A stretch of 64,000 bases of DNA from positions 372,001 to 436,000 of the forward strand of contig CALKGE010000001.1 of the NCBI GenBank assembly GCA_938084685.1. The letters run 5' to 3'. This DNA comes from an uncultured Pirellulaceae bacterium (lineage in GTDB: Bacteria > Planctomycetota > Planctomycetia > Pirellulales > Pirellulaceae). A model generated the notes under the pieces. That model saw only the letters and a program-made list of their open reading frames with translations, did not search any database and was not told where the DNA came from. Of this stretch, positions 36,877 to 45,605 are shown piece after piece (the first letter of the stretch is position 1; each line of letters starts with the position of its first letter). Both the position numbers and the translations under genes were made by a program.

Positions 36877-39804
36877 ATGATTGATCGATTTGGTTGTTGG
36901 TACGGAATTCCGTTGCGATTGGCGGGCATGGCAATGCTTGTCACCGGGCTCGTGGTACCGGTATATGGTGAGCAATCGGATTTGACTCAGGATGCTCTAA
37001 AAATCCTGAAGGCCAAGTGCTCCAAATGTCACCGTGCTGACAACCGTAAGGCAGATCTGGATCTTTCTTCGCTCGCAGCGATTCAAAAAGGTGGTGAATC
37101 GGGAGCGGTTCTTGCAGTCGATTACAAAGAGAGCCTGCTCTGGGAAATGATCGATAGTGAGCTGATGCCACCCGAGGATGAGGTTCCGCTGACCGAAGAG
37201 GAACGAAATCTTTTGGAAAACTGGCTCAAGCAGACCAGGTTGACTGCACCGCCTGGAAAAGAAATCTCGCAGTGGGACGTACTTCCCATTTTGCAACTAC
37301 GTTGTGCTGTTTGTCACGGCAAGACGGTAGTAGAGGCAGGACTCGACTTGCGATCTCATGGTTCGATTCTAAAGGGCGGTAAATCGGGGCCAGCGATTGT
37401 TCCTGGAAAGCCGGCTGAAAGTTTGCTGATCAAGCGGATCCATGCCGGTGAAATGCCTCCCAAACGTCGGATCGTCGAAGCAAGCATCAAAGTCATTACA
37501 CCCACTGAAGTAGAGTTAGTTGAGCGGTGGATTGCGGCAGGCGCTCCAAATGATACAGCGGTAATTGATGCGCCGGATGGGGGTCCAGATCCGTTAGTTA
37601 CCGACGCAGAACGGGATTTCTGGGCTTTTCGTACACCTGAGAAGAGTCCTCTTCCCGCCGTATTGGCGAAAGCCTGGCCCCAAAATCCAATCGATACCTT
37701 TATTTTGAGCGGAATGGAAAAGGCAGGGCTTTCACCTTCTGATCGAGCGGGTAGAGAGGTACTGATTCGCCGGGTTTACTTTGATCTGTTAGGGATTCCA
37801 CCGACCAGACAACAGTTAGACGTATTTCTAAACGACGATTCTCCTCTGGCTTACGAGCGGTTGATCGATCGGGTTCTGGCATCTCCTTACTACGGAGAAC
37901 GTTGGGGGGGATTGTGGCTGGATCTGGCAGGGTACTCGGATAGTGAAGGTATTCAGGAGAGTGATCCGGTACGCCCGTCGAATTACCTTTACCGAGACTA
38001 TGTCATTCGAGCTTTTAACAATGACAAGCCGTACTCGCGATTTCTCATGGAGCAGCTGGCAGGCGATGACCTGGCAGACTATACAGATCCAGCCAACGTC
38101 AACTCGGAAGTGGTAGACAATTTGATTGCGACAGGATTTTTACGCCAAAGCTCTGATGGAACGTTTTCGAATATCACCGGATTCGTTCCGGACAGAAACC
38201 GATACATCGGCGCGACAATCGAAGTTTTCAGTTCGGCAGTACTGGGGCTTACTTTGAAGTGTGCCAAATGTCACAGTCATAAATTTGATCCCATTCCGCA
38301 ACGGGACTACTACCGATTGTTGGCGGTCTTCAAGGGGGCATTGGACGAGAACGCATGGATGAGTCCTTTGCGGGATCGTGGTGTTACATCCCTCAAGCCG
38401 ATGCGGCTACTCAATGTCACTGAGACAGACAAACGGACTGCCATGGATACTCATAACGCTCAGATAGCCCAGGAAGTTGCTGCGCTTACCGGCCAGCGGT
38501 CCGCGCTGGAGACGGCAACGATTACTCGGTTACAAGACGCTGAATTTGCCGCGTTACCCGAGGAGATTCGTGAAGATGTCCGAGTAGCACTCAATCAGCA
38601 GGAAGCCAAACGGACAAACGTTCAGAAGTATCTGGTAGAGAAGTTTGAAAAACAGATACGGTATGACGTAGCTCGTGCGGAAGGGGCCGACGCGGACTTC
38701 AAAGTGCAACGTGCAAAACTAACAGCAGCCGTAGATGCCAAGCAAAAAGAGACTCAGGCGATCACTCCAATTCGAGCACTGTGGGATCGGGGAGATCCTT
38801 CACCCACATACATTCTGGCTCGGGGTGATTACTTAAACCCTACCAGGATGGTCGGTCCCGGAGTTCCAGCCGTGCTGACCGACGGCAACTCAAAATTCGA
38901 AGTGGAAAAACCGTTCGAGAATTCTCCAAGCACGGGCCGTCGTCTGGCATTGGCTCGCTGGACGATTGACAAGTCGCACCCGCTTACAGCTCGGGTCATG
39001 GTAAACCGCATCTGGAAGTTCCACTTTCAACAGGGAATTGTCAGGACGTTGGATAACTTTGGATTATCTGGAGCCAAACCATCCCATCCTGAGTTACTGG
39101 ATTGGCTGGCTGTAGAGTTCATGGAAAGTGACTGGAGTATCAAGCATATCCATCGTTTGATTCTGACCAGTGCCACTTATCAGCAGGACTCTCTGAAATC
39201 TGAACAGCACGAATTGCGGGATTCCGAAAACAAGTGGCTAAGTCGAATGCCGATGCGGCGAATGGATGCGGAAATGATTCGCGACACACTAATCACCTTA
39301 GCCGGTGTTCGGTGGGACAATCAGTTTGGTCCGGCCGACCCCGTTGCTTCCCGGGCCGATGGGCTGGTAACGTCCACACCAACAAACAATTCATGGCGCC
39401 GCAGTATCTATGTGCTTCATCGACGATCCCAGATGCCGACATTACTCACATCCTTTGACCGGCCACGCATGAGTCCTAACTGTATCGAGCGTACTGAATC
39501 GACGGTGGCACCCCAGGCGCTGCACTTGATGAATAATCAGCAGGTTAAATCCTGGGCGACCCAGTTTGCGCATCGAGTCATCGATAGGATGGGAGCTGAC
39601 AGGGAGGCACAAGTCAGGGAAGTGTACGTTCAGGCACTGAGCCGCCAGCCTGATCCAGATGAGTTGAAATTGACACTGGAAGCGATGCAGAAGATGTCCG
39701 GAATTCTTTCTGCGGACAAGACGGATGCAGAGGTTGACCGTCTGGTGCTAGGTAACGTATGCCATGCGCTGATTAACTCGGCTGCTTTCATTTATGTTGA
39801 TTGA
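36877..39804 (+). CDS. PSCyt1-DUF1549-DUF1553 protein (planctomycete cytochrome-like)
   Basis: 975-residue exported protein with an N-terminal signal (LAGMAMLVTGLVVPVYG). Two c-type haem motifs are in the N-terminal PSCyt1 region: 'CSKCH' (about residue 50) and 'CAVCH' (about residue 143). DUF1549 follows with 'NPIDTFILSGMEKAGLSPS' and a third motif 'CAKCHSHKFDPIPQRDYY'. A helical, Lys/Glu-rich spacer (about 520-640) then leads into DUF1553 ('LARWTIDKSHPLTARVMVNR', 'SHPELLDWLAVEF', 'RRSIYVLHRRSQMPTLLTSF'). The end 'ALINSAAFIYVD' is the complete family terminus. It precedes a DUF1501 gene by 6 bases. Its organisation mirrors the preceding pair in reversed order. Confidence 0.92.
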   Translation: MIDRFGCWYGIPLRLAGMAMLVTGLVVPVYGEQSDLTQDALKILKAKCSKCHRADNRKADLDLSSLAAIQKGGESGAVLAVDYKESLLWEMIDSELMPPEDEVPLTEEERNLLENWLKQTRLTAPPGKEISQWDVLPILQLRCAVCHGKTVVEAGLDLRSHGSILKGGKSGPAIVPGKPAESLLIKRIHAGEMPPKRRIVEASIKVITPTEVELVERWIAAGAPNDTAVIDAPDGGPDPLVTDAERDFWAFRTPEKSPLPAVLAKAWPQNPIDTFILSGMEKAGLSPSDRAGREVLIRRVYFDLLGIPPTRQQLDVFLNDDSPLAYERLIDRVLASPYYGERWGGLWLDLAGYSDSEGIQESDPVRPSNYLYRDYVIRAFNNDKPYSRFLMEQLAGDDLADYTDPANVNSEVVDNLIATGFLRQSSDGTFSNITGFVPDRNRYIGATIEVFSSAVLGLTLKCAKCHSHKFDPIPQRDYYRLLAVFKGALDENAWMSPLRDRGVTSLKPMRLLNVTETDKRTAMDTHNAQIAQEVAALTGQRSALETATITRLQDAEFAALPEEIREDVRVALNQQEAKRTNVQKYLVEKFEKQIRYDVARAEGADADFKVQRAKLTAAVDAKQKETQAITPIRALWDRGDPSPTYILARGDYLNPTRMVGPGVPAVLTDGNSKFEVEKPFENSPSTGRRLALARWTIDKSHPLTARVMVNRIWKFHFQQGIVRTLDNFGLSGAKPSHPELLDWLAVEFMESDWSIKHIHRLILTSATYQQDSLKSEQHELRDSENKWLSRMPMRRMDAEMIRDTLITLAGVRWDNQFGPADPVASRADGLVTSTPTNNSWRRSIYVLHRRSQMPTLLTSFDRPRMSPNCIERTESTVAPQALHLMNNQQVKSWATQFAHRVIDRMGADREAQVREVYVQALSRQPDPDELKLTLEAMQKMSGILSADKTDAEVDRLVLGNVCHALINSAAFIYVD

Positions 39805-39810
39805 AGTCTC

Positions 39811-41307
39811 ATGAACTACGAATCGAACTACGAATCGAACTACGAATCGAACCACGAATCGAACCACGAACCGGCATCGTTCAGTCGCCGCCGCTGGTTA
39901 ACCAGTACGGCGGCAGGCTTGCAAGCCGCTGCATTGACGCACTTGTTTAGCCAGGACGTTTATGGACTTGAGACACCAACACCACGGCAAGTCTACGATT
40001 TGCGGCCGCAGCCAACTCACCATGAACCTCAAGCGAAGAGTGTTATTCATCTGTTCATGAATGGTGGCCCCAGCCAGATGGATCTGTTTGATCCAAAGCC
40101 CGAACTCGATAAGCGTCACGGCCAGGCTTACTTCAGTGAACTGGCCTCAGAGGTTGAGAGCCCGACGGCGGCCGGAGCCTTGATGAAGTGTCCCTACAAA
40201 TTCGCTCAGCATGGCGAGGCAGGCCAGTGGGTTTCCGGCGCATTGCCACATACGGCACAGATGGTCGACGAACTGGCCATCATCAAGTCCATGTACACAA
40301 CGAATCTCACTCATGAACCGGCGTTGTTCAAAATTCATGGCGGACAGGAACTTCCGGGCATGCCTTCCATTGGCTCCTGGATTTCCTATGGGCTGGGTAC
40401 GGAAAACCAGAATCTACCGGCCTATATTGTTCTGGATGATCCACTTGGGTTACCGGTGAATCAGACTCAGAGCTGGCAGTCAGGTTTTCTGCCTCCGATG
40501 TATCAAGGGACGCGCTTTCGCAGTACCGGTGAGCCGGTACTCAATTTAAAGCGAGAGTATGCACAAGCGGATGAGGTGACATCGCTGGAGCGGGAATTAA
40601 TCGCAGGTCTGGACAGGATTCATCGAGACAAGCGGCCTGGCCAGCTGCGTCTCGATGCCCGCATGGCCAGTTATGAACTTGCCGCGCGTATGCAGTTGGA
40701 GGCGACCGATGCGTTGGATATTTCAAAAGAAACTCAGGCTACTTTGGACATGTATGGAATCGGCAAAGAACCAACCGATTCCTATGGTCGCCGTTGCTTG
40801 TACGCTCGGCGACTTGTGGAACGCGGTGTCCGATTTGTGCAGTTGTACATTAACTTTCAAATTTGGGACAACCACACTGGTTTGACCGCAGGATGCAAAG
40901 GAGCTTGTGATCGAACGGACTTGCCGATTGCTGGGCTTATCCGGGATCTCAAGCAGCGGGGATTGCTGGACGGAACGCTGGTGGTCTGGGGCGGAGAATT
41001 TGGCCGCTTGCCGATTGCTCAGTTACCGGCGAATAAAGACACAGCCAATGCTGGTCGCGATCACAATAAAAATGCAATGATTACCTGGATGGCGGGTGGA
41101 GGTGTGAAACCGGGCGTCTCCATCGGGGCCACCGATGAACTCGGTTTCGCAGCCGTCGAAGATCGTATTTCAGTGGCCGATTGGCATGCCACCATTCTGC
41201 ATCAATTGGGACTGCATTATGAACATCTCTATTTTGAACGGAATGGACTCAAAGACCGCCTGACCGGTGTAGAGGAAGCTCATATTATCAAGTCCATCCT
41301 GAAGTAG
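39811..41307 (+). CDS. DUF1501 protein with N-terminal tandem NYES repeat
   Basis: 498-residue DUF1501 protein, second copy in the window. The ATG is followed directly by a tandem 12-base repeat giving NYES three times and NHES/NHEP copies (39814-39873). A Tat-like leader 'SRRRWLTSTAAGLQAAAL' comes after, so the repeat lies ahead of the twin-arginine motif. Family motifs are 'VIHLFMNGGPSQMDLFDPKP', 'AIIKSMYTTNLTHEPALFKI', 'SYGRRCLYARRLVERG', 'GLLDGTLVVWGGEFGRLPI', 'AGRDHNKNAMITWMAGGG' and 'NGLKDRLTGVEEAHII'. The function of the family is unknown; a role alongside the PSCyt protein 6 bases upstream is likely. Confidence 0.9.
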   Translation: MNYESNYESNYESNHESNHEPASFSRRRWLTSTAAGLQAAALTHLFSQDVYGLETPTPRQVYDLRPQPTHHEPQAKSVIHLFMNGGPSQMDLFDPKPELDKRHGQAYFSELASEVESPTAAGALMKCPYKFAQHGEAGQWVSGALPHTAQMVDELAIIKSMYTTNLTHEPALFKIHGGQELPGMPSIGSWISYGLGTENQNLPAYIVLDDPLGLPVNQTQSWQSGFLPPMYQGTRFRSTGEPVLNLKREYAQADEVTSLERELIAGLDRIHRDKRPGQLRLDARMASYELAARMQLEATDALDISKETQATLDMYGIGKEPTDSYGRRCLYARRLVERGVRFVQLYINFQIWDNHTGLTAGCKGACDRTDLPIAGLIRDLKQRGLLDGTLVVWGGEFGRLPIAQLPANKDTANAGRDHNKNAMITWMAGGGVKPGVSIGATDELGFAAVEDRISVADWHATILHQLGLHYEHLYFERNGLKDRLTGVEEAHIIKSILK

Positions 41308-41312
41308 AGCAG

Positions 41313-41334
41313 AGCGACAGTCCCGCTTTTTTTT
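41313..41334 (+). terminator. Weak candidate terminator after second DUF1501 gene
   Basis: A 4-base-pair stem (AGCG 41313-41316 with CGCT 41324-41327) and a 7-base loop run straight into eight Ts (41327-41334), 6 bases after the stop. The stem is short, so this is a modest candidate. The T run is the strongest part of the evidence. Confidence 0.4.
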
Positions 41335-41424
41335 GGCCTGACGTTTTACCACCAGGTTCGTCATGGTGCTGGGAGTCGAAACTCGCCGGCAATGGAGTGG
41401 GTACTACTCAAAGTAGCAGGATCC

Positions 41425-42649
41425 TTACTCTTCCAGCGTAACCCGGATCGGGTGGGCAAAGTCGTTGTCGTAGCGAGAGATTACCGTCGCTTTGGCTTTG
41501 TCCTGATGGATGACGAGTCTGTGACGAGTTGTAAATATCTCGCCTGGTTTTATTGGAAAGTCGTCCAGCACCATCGGGGAGAAGCAGAAGTAGGGCATGG
41601 AGGGGTGTAAGCGAACGGGTTGTGGAGCGCGGAAATTGTCCGGATGTCCGATGACAGCGATCCCAGAGTGCGAAAGGTTGTTTTGAGAAGGGACGGGCCC
41701 GTAAATATCGACCCAGGTTGGTCGGGTATGATTCCCATTGGACCCGGTCTTTTCCTTCACTGGTCAGGAAATTCCCACCCTGATTCCAATTGCGTCGACC
41801 TCGTATCGCAAAGCCACCGTAATGGTTTTTCTGAATAAGCAAGGGGTGTTCGGTGGCGCATTGCTGGTGGGACACAAAGTCTACCAGGAAAAAATCTGTT
41901 GTTTGGTAGACGTGAACTTTCCAATCTTCATCTAAGGCAGTGACTTGCTTGTCCGTTCCGGGAAAAGCAATGTGTTTCAGTCTGGTTACAAAGCCTCCGA
42001 ATACCGGGCCGGTAACCGTTTCCACAACTTCCCGATGAAAGACATCTCCCAGTTTGGCACTTTGCTCCCAAAAGTTGACGAACTCGCCACGAAACATGGT
42101 TTTCTTATAGGGGAACATGATGCCATGCTGATGATAGTGATCGGGCGGAAAGTCATCGGTCAGTACATTGCCGGCGGGATCGTATACCGGGTGAATGAAT
42201 CCTGAGCGGGCATAAAAGGGTTGAGCCGGATCAGGACTTGGTCGGATATCGACGTTGTACTCAAGCACAGGTTTTGCACCGATACTGATTTTGATTGCTC
42301 CGTCTGCCTGTTTGGCACTCACCGGTCGGACCTTTTTGGGCAGGCGATCGACAAGGATGATGCGATAGGACCTGCTTTGCCCGGCGTACAGTGGTTGCTC
42401 AAGCATCCAGACTATTTCGGGTTGTTCCGAGGAGTGATCAATCTGTACAGGAACACGCTGATTCGTATCGTTGGCAATCAGGACCAGCGGGTGGTTTTCA
42501 GGGATGCGCTCCGGAATGGGACAACGTACCGGAACATTGATTCGGTCGAACTTGCCCGCTTCGATTTTAATCGTCTCTGCCAGGGCCGATATTTGCATGG
42601 CGAACAACAGCAGGAGTCCGGACATCAGTTTGGATGGAATTGAAAGCAT
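41425..42649 (-). pseudogene. DUF6807 (PmoA-like) protein gene broken by a frameshift
   Basis: An exported protein with a signal peptide (MLSIPSKLMSGLLLLFAMQI...ALA) and DUF6807/'PmoA' family features: 'GFIHPVYDPAGNVLTDDFPP', 'DHYHQHGIMFPYKK' and 'HYGGFAIRGRRNWNQG'. The frame runs from 42649 to about 41742 and then loses family similarity, running on to a false stop at 41408. From about 41740 the next frame resumes the family C-terminus ('NHTRPTWVDIYGPV', 'SGIAVIGHPDNFRAPQP', 'YFCFSPMVLDDFPI') and stops at 41425. Removing one base in 'GTCCAAT' (minus strand, near 41741) restores a continuous protein of about 407 residues. This is either a true inactivating insertion or an assembly error. Confidence 0.8.
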
Positions 42650-42738
42650 GGGTGCGATCCAATTTGAGTTTTTAGCGCCTATTCGACTACCAGCGTTTCA
42701 GCATACAATATAGCTACCGTTATTCGGAACCAATCAAT

Positions 42739-42743
42739 AGGAG
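42739..42743 (+). promoter_or_regulatory. Ribosome-binding site of the selenoprotein peroxidase gene
   Basis: AGGAG lies 9 bases before the ATG at 42753. This good site fixes the peroxidase start upstream of the in-frame TGA and supports translation of the complete 188-codon frame. Confidence 0.7.
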
Positions 42744-42752
42744 AATTCCAAC

Positions 42753-43319
42753 ATGCTAAAGCGAATGTTCATGAGTGCATTTGCAATGATGGCACTCGCT
42801 AGTGCCATGGTTGTATCTGCAGCGGACGCGCCGGCAGCATTGAACTTCAAAGCCAAAGATATCGATGGTAAAGAAGTTAATCTGTCAAAGTACAAAGGGC
42901 GCGTGGTACTGGTTGTTAATCTGGCAAGCCGCTGAGGACTGACGCCTCAGTACCTGCAGTTGCAGGGTTTGCACAGTAAATACAATGCCAAGGGCCTCTC
43001 AGTTGTCGGTTTTCCCTGTAATCAATTTGGGAAACAGGAGCCGGGAACAGAAGCACAGATCAAGGAATTCTGTACGTCGAATTATAAAGTCGAATTTGAC
43101 TTGTATTCCAAGATCGATGTGAACGGAGATGCGGCTCATCCGTTTTATAAGTATCTTACGAGTCAGGAGACGAAACCGAAGGGAGCCGGCAAGGTATCCT
43201 GGAACTTCGAAAAATTCCTGCTTGATCGCAAAGGCAATGTGATCGCTCGCTTTGAACCTCGCACCAAACCTGATGCTCCTGAAATCATCAAGCTTATCGA
43301 AGCCAACCTTGCTAAATAA
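42753..43319 (+). CDS. Glutathione peroxidase, selenocysteine-containing (in-frame TGA)
   Basis: A 188-residue exported thiol-peroxidase of the glutathione peroxidase family, reducing peroxides with thiol reductants. The leader 'MFMSAFAMMALASAMVVSAADA' is a signal peptide. The codon for residue 61 (42933-42935) is TGA, at the position of the catalytic Cys/Sec: 'VVNLASR-TGA-GLTPQY' matches the family's NVASxU/CG(L/F)TPQY. The frame continues with intact family motifs: 'GFPCNQFGKQEPGT', 'YSKIDVNGDAAHPFYKYL' and 'VSWNFEKFLLDRKGNV' (the catalytic Trp/Asn). Conservation on both sides and a stop-free second half argue for selenocysteine insertion rather than a nonsense mutation. A SECIS-like hairpin follows. 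The selenocysteine machinery is not in this window. Confidence 0.9.
42933..42966 (+). promoter_or_regulatory. Candidate bacterial SECIS element
   Basis: Directly after the TGA, CCTGC (42953-42957) pairs with GCAGG (42962-42966) around the tetraloop AGTT, whose second base is G. The loop begins 22 bases after the TGA, within the usual bacterial SECIS distance. A second hairpin, ACTGA-CGCC-TCAGT (42938-42951), lies between them, and TGAGG (42933-42937) can alternatively pair with CCTCA (42945-42949). These would place the UGA in structured RNA recognised by SelB. Confidence 0.65.
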
Positions 43320-43342
43320 AAGGTTTGCAGATTCCATTACAG

Positions 43343-43383
43343 AAAGCCGTGTGCCACATTCGGTGTGGTAGGCGGCTTTTGTT
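43343..43383 (+). terminator. Rho-independent terminator after the peroxidase gene
   Basis: AAAGCCG (43343-43349) pairs with CGGCTTT (43373-43379), with an inner CCACA/TGTGG stem, followed by TTTTGTTT. It separates the peroxidase from the next gene. It also shows that the GTG at 43365 lies inside a terminator and is not a real start. Confidence 0.8.
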
Positions 43384-43415
43384 TATTACCAAGGACCTCC
43401 ACTTTTCCAGTTACC

Positions 43416-44972
43416 GTGAACGCAGAGATTTCCGCCATCGTTAACCTTCTCGGACAGCCATCCTCGCATCAGCGTTGGCCGGTTGCTATTGAGACGTGGT
43501 TTGTTGGCTGTGAACAGGAGGAACTGGGTGATCTTGTCGACGTGCTTCTTCAGCAGGAGCCACCTCTACCGACAGAGGAAGAAGAGGGTAATTGGGGACG
43601 GCTGTTTGAACACCTTCTGCAAAGAGAACGTGCCGATCTGGCCAGCGAACTTGAAATAGTTCATCCTTCGACAGAACGTATCAGTCAACTTTATGATTCT
43701 CTGGGGCCAGCCAGTCGGGTACGACACTTACTGTTGGCTCTTCTGGCGCAGCGCAGCAAACCAGCAAGTATTGAAGCGATGGTCTCCCGTCTAATCGACA
43801 GTCCGCCCATCGAAGTGAGTGGTTTTGCGGTGGCCTTAAGTCCGTTTCTGCAACGCGACACCAATTGGGACTTACTGTTCCCCCGGTTATTTCAGGCACT
43901 ATCACATCCAGTCGCCGCCTCGGCCATATTGGATCTGTCCAACTACCTGACTCGCCAGGGAAAAGTCACCAGTCATCCTGCTGTTGATCTGGTGGACCAA
44001 CTCGAACAGCTCCTGAAAGGAGTGGTTAACCAGTTGGCGAGCATAGAAGATGGTTCGATCATGAAGACGGCAATGGAGCTGTCGCCTGAAGAAATTGCTT
44101 CGCAGGTCAATGAAGGGATTGCTTTAGCGTCCGCGTTGTGTGATGCCATTGCCCTGATCGGCAAGGAAGACAACACTGGGGCCCTGTTTCAAGCCATGGA
44201 TCTTGCTCACCGACGTATTCAGGCCGAAGCGGCCGCTGCGCTGGTTCGTTTAAATAATGAGGCTGGGAAACAGAGATTGGGAGGTCTGGCAGAGGAGGCG
44301 AGTATCCGGTTGCGGGTGCTGGCTTATGCTGAAGAACTGGATATCCTCGACGAAATTGACGCTCAGTACCAAACTCCAGTTGCTCGAGCGGAAGGAGCAC
44401 TTGCGTTACATTTGGCAGAGCCACACATCATGGGCTTGCCGCCGACATCGATCAATCTGTTTGATCAAACTCGGCTGTTCTGGCCCGGCTTTGATGAACC
44501 GCAGGATTGTTTTTTGTTTGAATACGAATATGCGTTGGGTGGTGAGCCGTTCCGGAATATTGGTATAGGTGCTCCGGAAGTGCTTAGCGCCGGCAGTGAT
44601 TTAACCGGCCTGTCCACCGAAGATATTTCCGCCTATTTTGCTGGGCTGATTGTTTCTCACACAGACATCTTTGAGATGCCGGCAGACGATCTGGATTCGC
44701 AGGCACAGATTAAAGCAGATCGCTATCTTCAACAGTTACGTGAATCCGGCTATGAGGACATAATTCCCGTCACGTATGGTTTCTTTTTCGAACATCAGGC
44801 ATTAGCCGCAGCTGCTCGCCAGGGAGATCAGCTTGGCGTGCTGGTAATCGACGACAACGAAGTCCTGTGGTTGCCGCACACGTCGACGACTCGTGTACTG
44901 ACAGCAGATGATGCTTACCACATCTATAAAGGCCGCAAGTTATTTGCGTCTTTTCAGCTGCAGGTGGAGTAG
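43416..44972 (+). CDS. HEAT-repeat-like protein of unknown function
   Basis: 518-residue soluble protein starting at GTG 43416, downstream of the terminator at 43343-43383. The first two thirds are repeated amphipathic helical pairs consistent with HEAT/alpha-solenoid units ('VRHLLLALLAQRSKPASIEAM', 'RIQAEAAAALVRLNNEAGKQ'). The C-terminal third is more globular and aromatic ('LFWPGFDEPQDCFLFEYEY', 'VTYGFFFEHQALAAAARQG'). No signal peptide or membrane helix is seen. A scaffold role is likely. Its stop is 4 bases before the next gene's ATG, so they form an operon. Confidence 0.75.
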   Translation: MNAEISAIVNLLGQPSSHQRWPVAIETWFVGCEQEELGDLVDVLLQQEPPLPTEEEEGNWGRLFEHLLQRERADLASELEIVHPSTERISQLYDSLGPASRVRHLLLALLAQRSKPASIEAMVSRLIDSPPIEVSGFAVALSPFLQRDTNWDLLFPRLFQALSHPVAASAILDLSNYLTRQGKVTSHPAVDLVDQLEQLLKGVVNQLASIEDGSIMKTAMELSPEEIASQVNEGIALASALCDAIALIGKEDNTGALFQAMDLAHRRIQAEAAAALVRLNNEAGKQRLGGLAEEASIRLRVLAYAEELDILDEIDAQYQTPVARAEGALALHLAEPHIMGLPPTSINLFDQTRLFWPGFDEPQDCFLFEYEYALGGEPFRNIGIGAPEVLSAGSDLTGLSTEDISAYFAGLIVSHTDIFEMPADDLDSQAQIKADRYLQQLRESGYEDIIPVTYGFFFEHQALAAAARQGDQLGVLVIDDNEVLWLPHTSTTRVLTADDAYHIYKGRKLFASFQLQVE

Positions 44973-44976
44973 TGTC

Positions 44977-45537
44977 ATGAGTAATGAATCAGAATCGCCA
45001 TCGGCAGAAACGGATCTCTCTTCTCGGCAACCGGCATCGCGGATGCGAACATTGCTGCCTGTGTTGGCTGTGCTGCTGGGTCTGCTTCTTTTCCAGAATC
45101 TGCGACCCGGCGCCTATGACGAGTTCCTTGGTCAGACATTTGATTATCAAGGAGTGAGTTACACCGGGGAGCGGATTTCAGCTGAGCAGTTGAACGGGTC
45201 GGTTGTGGTATTAAATTTTTGGGCGACCTATTGTCCGTATTGTCTGGAAGACATTGAGCATCTCAAGCAACTCGATGATGAGCTACGCTATCATGATTTC
45301 AAGATTGTGGGTATCAGTTCGGATAGTCGGGCATCGCTGGATGCGTTTTTTGAACAACGGGACCCATTGCCCTGGCCAACGTTTTATGGTCAGGATGGGC
45401 GCGACTTGGGTCGAACTTATAAGGTTTCAACGATTCCCCGGGTCATGCTGCTGGACCGAGAGGGGCAAATCGTGGCGGTTGCTCGTGGGATCGACGATAT
45501 AAAACGCCAAGTGATGCAACTGGTTCATGAGGGTTGA
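44977..45537 (+). CDS. Membrane-anchored TlpA-like thioredoxin
   Basis: 186-residue thiol-disulfide oxidoreductase. It has a short cytoplasmic Ser/Glu-rich N-terminus, one membrane helix ('TLLPVLAVLLGLLLFQNL', about residues 26-45) and an extracytoplasmic thioredoxin/AhpC-TSA domain. The active site is 'FWATYCPYCLEDIEHL', with Cys86 and Cys89 as CPYC, which resembles reducing TlpA/ResA-type proteins. The cis-proline loop is 'STIPRVMLLDREG'. The ATG at 44977 is chosen over the frame start at 44908, which lies within the upstream gene. Probable role: cytochrome c maturation or reduction of exported proteins. Confidence 0.9.
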   Translation: MSNESESPSAETDLSSRQPASRMRTLLPVLAVLLGLLLFQNLRPGAYDEFLGQTFDYQGVSYTGERISAEQLNGSVVVLNFWATYCPYCLEDIEHLKQLDDELRYHDFKIVGISSDSRASLDAFFEQRDPLPWPTFYGQDGRDLGRTYKVSTIPRVMLLDREGQIVAVARGIDDIKRQVMQLVHEG

Positions 45538-45605
45538 CATTCTCAGTCTGCCCGATTCCCGGTAGGCTATAGATATCAACGGAAAAAACTGAATTTGAGA
45601 ACTGA

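Noticed and set aside
42753-42935. A 60-codon ORF ending in TGA, and a separate 119-codon ORF from 42960
   Set aside because: They are the two halves of one peroxidase frame; the TGA is at the catalytic Cys/Sec position and the frame continues without shift.
43365-43415. Upstream GTG start for the HEAT-like gene
   Set aside because: It lies inside the hairpin/T-run terminator of the peroxidase gene; the start at 43416 is used instead.
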